A stretch of DNA of 64,000 nt from Arthrobacter sp. zg-Y820. GTDB lineage: Bacteria; Actinomycetota; Actinomycetes; Actinomycetales; Micrococcaceae. The stretch is taken from NCBI RefSeq assembly GCF_030142155.1, contig NZ_CP126247.1, forward strand, positions 1,798,001-1,862,000. Reading direction: 5' to 3'. The notes below the pieces were generated by a model that was not told the origin of the DNA, did not search any database, and saw only the letters and a list, made by a program, of their open reading frames with translations. The position numbers were made by a program, and so were the translations under genes. Positions 60,374-64,000 of the stretch are shown here, one piece after another (within the stretch, counting starts at the first letter, position 1; the number at the start of each line of letters is the position of its first letter).

Positions 60374-60415
60374 CTGGTGCTGGTGCTGGTGCTGGTGCTG
60401 GTGCTGGTGCTGGTG
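60374..60415. repeat. (CTGGTG)7 hexanucleotide repeat
   Basis: Seven perfect hexamers lie in the 75-base spacer between two dehydrogenase genes, starting 14 bases upstream of the next start codon and outside any coding frame. Confidence 0.95.
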
Positions 60416-60435
60416 CGGCCTGGTTGGCGCGGTGA

Positions 60436-61266
60436 TCATTTGAGCAGGACGCCGGCGTCAATCGGGAACGTTACTCCGGTGATGTAGCGGGCCTCGTCTG
60501 AAGCAAGGAACAGCAGCGCGTTGCTGATGTCCCGTGCGTCAAGCAACGCGACGGGCAGGGGATTTACGGCAGCGAACGCTGCCATGACATCTTCCTTTTG
60601 CGGGTTTTCCAGATCCGGCCGGAACAGACGGTATGTGGGCTCGTTCAGGACCATGTCCGTGGCCACCGTGGATGGATGGAGTGAGTTCACCCGGATCATG
60701 TCCGGTGCCAGTTCCAAGGCCAGGGTTCTCATCAGACCAATCACACCGGTTTTGGCTGCCACATAATGGCCAATGTTCTGGGACGCTTTGATGCCGGCCC
60801 CTGAGCTGGTCAGGATGATGGATCCGCCGTTGCCCCCGGCCTTCAGATGGGGAATGGCTGCTTTGGCTGTATGCCACACGCCGGTGAGGTTGATGTCCAT
60901 CATGTCCTGCCAGGATTCTTCGCTGATCTCCTCCATGCGGCCCATCGAGAAAATTCCGGCGTTCGCACTGACGATGTCCAACCGTCCCAGTTCCGCAACG
61001 CCCTCGTCCAGCGCTGCCTTCAAGGCGGTGTAGTCGCGAACATCGGCTTCGATGGCGACGATCCTCCGGTCGAGGGCTTCGACGTCTTTGACTGTCTGTT
61101 CCAGATCCTGGGTGGTCGCCATGCTGTAGGGCACAGAGCTGACCTGCCCGCAGATGTCGATCGCAATGATGTCTGCGCCCTCTTCAGCCAGGCGAATGGC
61201 GTGGGAGCGGCCCTGCCCCCGTGCCGCACCGGTAATAAAAGCGACTTTTCCTTCTACACGTCCCAT
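60436..61266 (-). CDS. mycofactocin-dependent SDR family oxidoreductase 2
   Basis: ATG at 61266 with GGAG 8-11 bases upstream gives 276 residues. An in-frame start 12 bases earlier is less likely because all paralogues begin [13 protein letters not shown]. It has [19 protein letters not shown], the insertion with PYSMATTQDLEQTV, SANAGIF, LTSSGAG, YVAAKTG, and the C-terminus ITGVTFPIDAG. It resembles copy 5 most closely (same length and similar [30 protein letters not shown]). Confidence 0.88.
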   Translation of the reverse strand: MGRVEGKVAFITGAARGQGRSHAIRLAEEGADIIAIDICGQVSSVPYSMATTQDLEQTVKDVEALDRRIVAIEADVRDYTALKAALDEGVAELGRLDIVSANAGIFSMGRMEEISEESWQDMMDINLTGVWHTAKAAIPHLKAGGNGGSIILTSSGAGIKASQNIGHYVAAKTGVIGLMRTLALELAPDMIRVNSLHPSTVATDMVLNEPTYRLFRPDLENPQKEDVMAAFAAVNPLPVALLDARDISNALLFLASDEARYITGVTFPIDAGVLLK

Positions 61267-61295
61267 TTGGTGCTCCAATCGGTTGATGGTGCGGA

Positions 61296-62108
61296 TTAGT
61301 ACTGGGTGTTTCCGGCGTCGACGGTCATTGTTAGTGAGGTGACATAGCGGGCCTCATCGGAGGCCAGGAAGAGGACGGCGTTGCTGATGTCCACCGGCTG
61401 GGTGATGTCCACGGGCAGCAGGTTGGTCATCATGCCAGCGACGCGCGGATGGTCGGTGAGCATCCCGCCCATGGCGGCCATGCCGTCGCCTGAGGCCATC
61501 GGGGTGTCCACGCCGGTTGGGTGGACGGAATTGACCCGGATGTGGTGTTCGGCGAGTTCGGTGGCGAAGGCATGCATCAGTCCGACAACGCCGTGCTTGG
61601 CAGCGACGTACGGGGTCAGGAACGGCAGTCCCTTCAGGCCCGCCGCGGAACTGGTGAGGACGACGGCTCCGCCGCCGGCCCGAACCAGATGCGGGGCCGC
61701 CAGCTGCACGGTGTTCCACACACCGGTGAGGTTGGTGCCGACAGTTTCCTCCCAGATTTCCGGGGTCACCTCATCCCACGGCTTCATGATGCAGATCCCG
61801 GCGTTGGCCACGACAATGTCCAGCCGGCCCAGCTCTGCCACCCCGGTGTCGATCGCCCGCTGCAGGGCGGCCCGGTCACGGACGTCGGCCTTGGTGGCGA
61901 TGATCCGCCGGTCCAGGGCTTCCACTTCCTTCACCGTTTGGGCCAGGTCCTCCTCGGTGGAAGAGGGATATCCGATGCCCGGGATGGTGTCGCAGAGATC
62001 GACGGCGATGATGTCAGCGCCCTCCTGCGCGAGCCGGATCGCGTGGCTGCGGCCCTGCCCCCGGGCTACTCCGGTAATGAATGCGACCTTTCCTTCTACA
62101 CGCCCCAT
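61296..62108 (-). CDS. mycofactocin-dependent SDR family oxidoreductase 3
   Basis: The 270-residue member has [19 protein letters not shown], insertion DLCDTIPGIGYPSSTEED, VANAGIC, LTSSAAG and YVAAKHG, ending SLTMTVDAGNTQY. It is a close relative of copy 4: same length, same [24 protein letters not shown] and DGMAAM/DGLAAM regions. The pair therefore looks like a recent tandem duplication. Its substrate is unknown. Confidence 0.88.
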   Translation of the reverse strand: MGRVEGKVAFITGVARGQGRSHAIRLAQEGADIIAVDLCDTIPGIGYPSSTEEDLAQTVKEVEALDRRIIATKADVRDRAALQRAIDTGVAELGRLDIVVANAGICIMKPWDEVTPEIWEETVGTNLTGVWNTVQLAAPHLVRAGGGAVVLTSSAAGLKGLPFLTPYVAAKHGVVGLMHAFATELAEHHIRVNSVHPTGVDTPMASGDGMAAMGGMLTDHPRVAGMMTNLLPVDITQPVDISNAVLFLASDEARYVTSLTMTVDAGNTQY

Positions 62109-62165
62109 CGCGTGCTCCTTTCGGGTGGTTGTGTCGGCTGATGCTGCGGAACCGGAAGTGTGGAA

Positions 62166-62978
62166 CTAGTACTGAGTGACGCCGGCGTCGACGGTCATAG
62201 CCAGTGATGTGACGTAGCGGGCCTCGTCAGAGGCCAGGAAGAGGACGGCATTGGCAATGTCCTCGGGCTGAACCAGTTCCACCGGCAGGAGATTGGTCAA
62301 CATGCCGCCGACACGCGGATGTGCTGCGAACATCGCGTTCATGGCGGCCAGTCCGTCCCCGGCCGACATGGGAGTGTCCACGCCGGCTGGGTGAACGGAG
62401 TTGACCCGGATGTGGTGTTCGGCGAGCTCGGTGGCGAAGGCGTGCATCAGTCCGACGACGCCGTGCTTCGAGGCAACGTAGTGGGAGAGGAACGGAAGCC
62501 CCTTCAAGCCCGCGGAGGAGCTGGTGAGGATGATGGACCCGCCGCCGGCCTGCACCAGATACGGCGCCGCCAGCTGTACGGTGTTCCACGCGCCGGTGAG
62601 GTTGGTGCTGATGGTGTCCTGCCAGATTTCCGGAGTCACCTCGTCCCACTGCCTCATGATCATGATTCCTGCGTTGGCCACCACTACGTCGAGGTGGCCG
62701 AATTCGGACACCCCCGCGTCCAGAGCCTGCTGCAAAGCGACTCGGTCCCGGACGTCGGCCTTGGCTGCAATGATCCGCCGGCCCAAGGCCTCCACCTCCT
62801 TAACCGTTTGCTCCAGGTCCTCCTCCGTCGCTGAGGGATATGCGATGTCCGGAATGGCGTCGCAGAGATCAACGGCGATGATGTCAGCGCCCTCCTGCGC
62901 CAGTCGGACGGCATGGCTGCGGCCCTGTCCCCGGGCTGCTCCGGTAATGAAAGCGACTTTTCCTTCTACACGCCCCAT
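62166..62978 (-). CDS. mycofactocin-dependent SDR family oxidoreductase 4
   Basis: The 270-residue member has [19 protein letters not shown], insertion [32 protein letters not shown] and YVASKHG, ending [13 protein letters not shown]. The sister copy is number 3, 57 bases downstream. Both lie in a single minus-strand run with the other dehydrogenases, so co-expression is likely. Confidence 0.88.
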   Translation of the reverse strand: MGRVEGKVAFITGAARGQGRSHAVRLAQEGADIIAVDLCDAIPDIAYPSATEEDLEQTVKEVEALGRRIIAAKADVRDRVALQQALDAGVSEFGHLDVVVANAGIMIMRQWDEVTPEIWQDTISTNLTGAWNTVQLAAPYLVQAGGGSIILTSSSAGLKGLPFLSHYVASKHGVVGLMHAFATELAEHHIRVNSVHPAGVDTPMSAGDGLAAMNAMFAAHPRVGGMLTNLLPVELVQPEDIANAVLFLASDEARYVTSLAMTVDAGVTQY

Positions 62979-63031
62979 GGCATGTCTCCTTTGGTAATGG
63001 TGTTCACAATGGTTACTCGGGTTCAGAATGG

Positions 63032-63862
63032 TTATTTGGCTGTGGCTCCGGCATCGACGGGCAGGGTCACGCCGGTGATGTACCGGGCTTCGTCCGAGGC
63101 GAGGAACAGCACGGCGTTGGAAATGTCCACAGGTTCCACCCAGGGTATGGGCAGCACGTTAAGTGGCTGGAAACGTTCGGCGATCTGCTCGCGCGTCGGG
63201 TCTGCCAGATCCGGGGCGAAGAGCTTATAGATGACCTGGTTCTGGATCATGTCCGTGTCCACCCCCGTGGGGTGGACGGTGTTCACCCGGATCATGTCCG
63301 GTGCGAGCTCGAGCGCCAGGGCGCGCATCAGGCCCACCACCCCGTGCTTGGCTGCCACATAGTGTGCCGAGTTTTCGATGCCCATCAGGCCTGCGGTGGA
63401 GCTGGTCAGGATAATCGATCCGCCGTTGCCTCCCGCTTTCAGATGCGGAATGGCAGCTTTGGCGGTGTGCCAGACGCCGGTGAGGTTGACGTCCATCATG
63501 TCGCCCCACTCTGCATCGGAAAGCTCCTCCGCCCGGGCGAAACCGGCTATTCCCGCGTTGCCGCAGACGATGTCCAGCCGGCCCAGCTCGGCCACCCCCT
63601 CATCCACCGCAGCCTTCAGCGCTGCAAAGTCCCGCACATCGGCTTCAATGGCCACGATCCGCCGGTCCAGCGCTTCAACGTCCTTGACTGTCTGCTGCAG
63701 GTCCTCAGCGGTTGCCATCGGGTAGTGCACGGTGTCCATTTGCCGGCAGATATCGACGGCGATGATGTCCGCGCCCTCCTGGGCCAGCCGGATGGCATGG
63801 CTGCGTCCCTGCCCCCGGGCGGCACCGGTGACAAACGCTACTTTTCCCTCGACACGTCCCAT
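63032..63862 (-). CDS. mycofactocin-dependent SDR family oxidoreductase 5
   Basis: The 276-residue member has [19 protein letters not shown], insertion [33 protein letters not shown] and YVAAKHG, ending [15 protein letters not shown]. It is the first complete gene of the minus-strand block, with a 66-base gap to the partial gene at the window edge. Confidence 0.88.
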   Translation of the reverse strand: MGRVEGKVAFVTGAARGQGRSHAIRLAQEGADIIAVDICRQMDTVHYPMATAEDLQQTVKDVEALDRRIVAIEADVRDFAALKAAVDEGVAELGRLDIVCGNAGIAGFARAEELSDAEWGDMMDVNLTGVWHTAKAAIPHLKAGGNGGSIILTSSTAGLMGIENSAHYVAAKHGVVGLMRALALELAPDMIRVNTVHPTGVDTDMIQNQVIYKLFAPDLADPTREQIAERFQPLNVLPIPWVEPVDISNAVLFLASDEARYITGVTLPVDAGATAK

Positions 63863-63928
63863 TGCTGGTCCTCTTTTCTTCGTCGGTGCTCCGTGGTGTT
63901 AATGCGCGTGTTTCTTGCGTGCGTGGAA

Positions 63929-64000
63929 TCAGCCGCAGCCGCACTTGTCGCCGCAGCCGCCGTTTCCTGCCGGATCCGCCGGCCCCGGGACGAATCCGGC
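63929..64000 (-). CDS. C-terminal fragment with Cys-rich tail, possibly mftC
   Basis: The last 24 codons of a gene running in from the right end in GNGGCGDKCGCG before the TGA. The three Cys could bind metal or an Fe-S cluster. Because mftA, mftB and mftC are the missing parts of the mft set and should lie upstream of mftD on this strand, MftC (a radical-SAM/SPASM protein) is a candidate. The visible residues do not prove it. Confidence 0.4.
   Translation of the reverse strand, partial: AGFVPGPADPAGNGGCGDKCGCG

Noticed and set aside
60374..60415. On/off translational phase variation by the CTGGTG repeat
   Set aside because: The repeat is outside the coding sequence and upstream of the Shine-Dalgarno site, and six-base changes would not shift a frame; only expression tuning remains possible.
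54165..63928. mftA, mftB, mftC, mftR or mftG hidden in the block
   Set aside because: Gaps between genes are short (at most about 90 bases), and I found no small frame ending in a Val-Tyr core, no radical-SAM CxxxCxxC and no GMC oxidoreductase.
1..64000. tRNA, rRNA, insertion sequences, integrases or prophage genes
   Set aside because: I saw no cloverleaf with a CCA-type end, no rRNA-like stretch, no transposase or integrase motif and no terminal inverted repeats; the only nuclease-like gene is the DUF222/HNH type, which is chromosomal in this group.

Overview
The window is a high-GC, gene-dense stretch of a Gram-positive actinobacterial chromosome. It is probably from an Arthrobacter-like member of the Micrococcaceae. 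The reasons are the codon bias, frequent GTG/TTG starts, a DUF222/HNH gene, several apparently leaderless promoters, a ydaO-type c-di-AMP riboswitch in front of a LysM/NlpC-P60 gene, and mycofactocin genes. I saw no rRNA, tRNA, CRISPR array, insertion sequence or prophage.

Bases 1-6500 hold unlinked housekeeping or accessory genes: an alpha/beta hydrolase cut by the window edge, a GNAT acetyltransferase, a GT87-like membrane glycosyltransferase, a PaiB-like flavin protein and a DJ-1/PfpI protein. They also contain a deletion scar (3567-4377) that joins the tail of a MocR-type regulator to a headless, frameshifted EamA transporter.

Bases 6500-27450 form the most interesting region. At its core is an actinobacterial version of the ebo metabolite-traffic cluster (9264-16303). 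In order it encodes a myo-inositol-phosphate-synthase-like cyclase, an EboC/SCO3242-type UbiA prenyltransferase, a sugar-phosphate-isomerase-EboA fusion, an EboB TatD-like hydrolase, EboE, and an EboF-type phosphodiesterase. The genes overlap or abut and read as one operon. Around it lie two ROK regulators, a Tat-exported TIM-barrel isomerase, a secreted PQQ-type sugar dehydrogenase, and an RbsABC-type sugar importer whose ATPase-permease operon runs on into a polyprenyl diphosphate synthase. A divergent operon carries the binding protein, a Gfo/Idh/MocA dehydrogenase and another isomerase. My inference is that the region takes up a sugar or cyclitol and makes or exports a prenylated cyclitol-type compound. 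Repeated operator-like sequences precede the two genes for exported enzymes.

Bases 27600-43100 contain a Baeyer-Villiger monooxygenase fused to an alpha/beta hydrolase, a PrmC-like methyltransferase, a repeat-rich DUF222/HNH protein, HrpB helicase, a FUSC transporter, an OmpR-type two-component system, an acidic membrane protein, and the riboswitch-controlled cell-wall hydrolase.

Bases 43300-54160 are an efflux block. A NarL-type two-component pair diverges from a MacB-like ABC transporter around a perfect palindrome. It is followed by a heterodimeric ABC exporter with complementary degenerate nucleotide sites and an MFS (DHA2) pump.

Bases 54165-64000 are a single minus-strand mycofactocin block. 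Read 5' to 3' it encodes five mycofactocin-type short-chain dehydrogenases, a MoxR AAA ATPase, a VWA (CoxE-like) protein, MftD, MftE and MftF. The precursor and radical-SAM genes (mftA, mftB, mftC) are not in the window. A Cys-rich C-terminal fragment at the right edge may be the end of mftC, which would place the dehydrogenases and the ATPase pair inside the mft operon.
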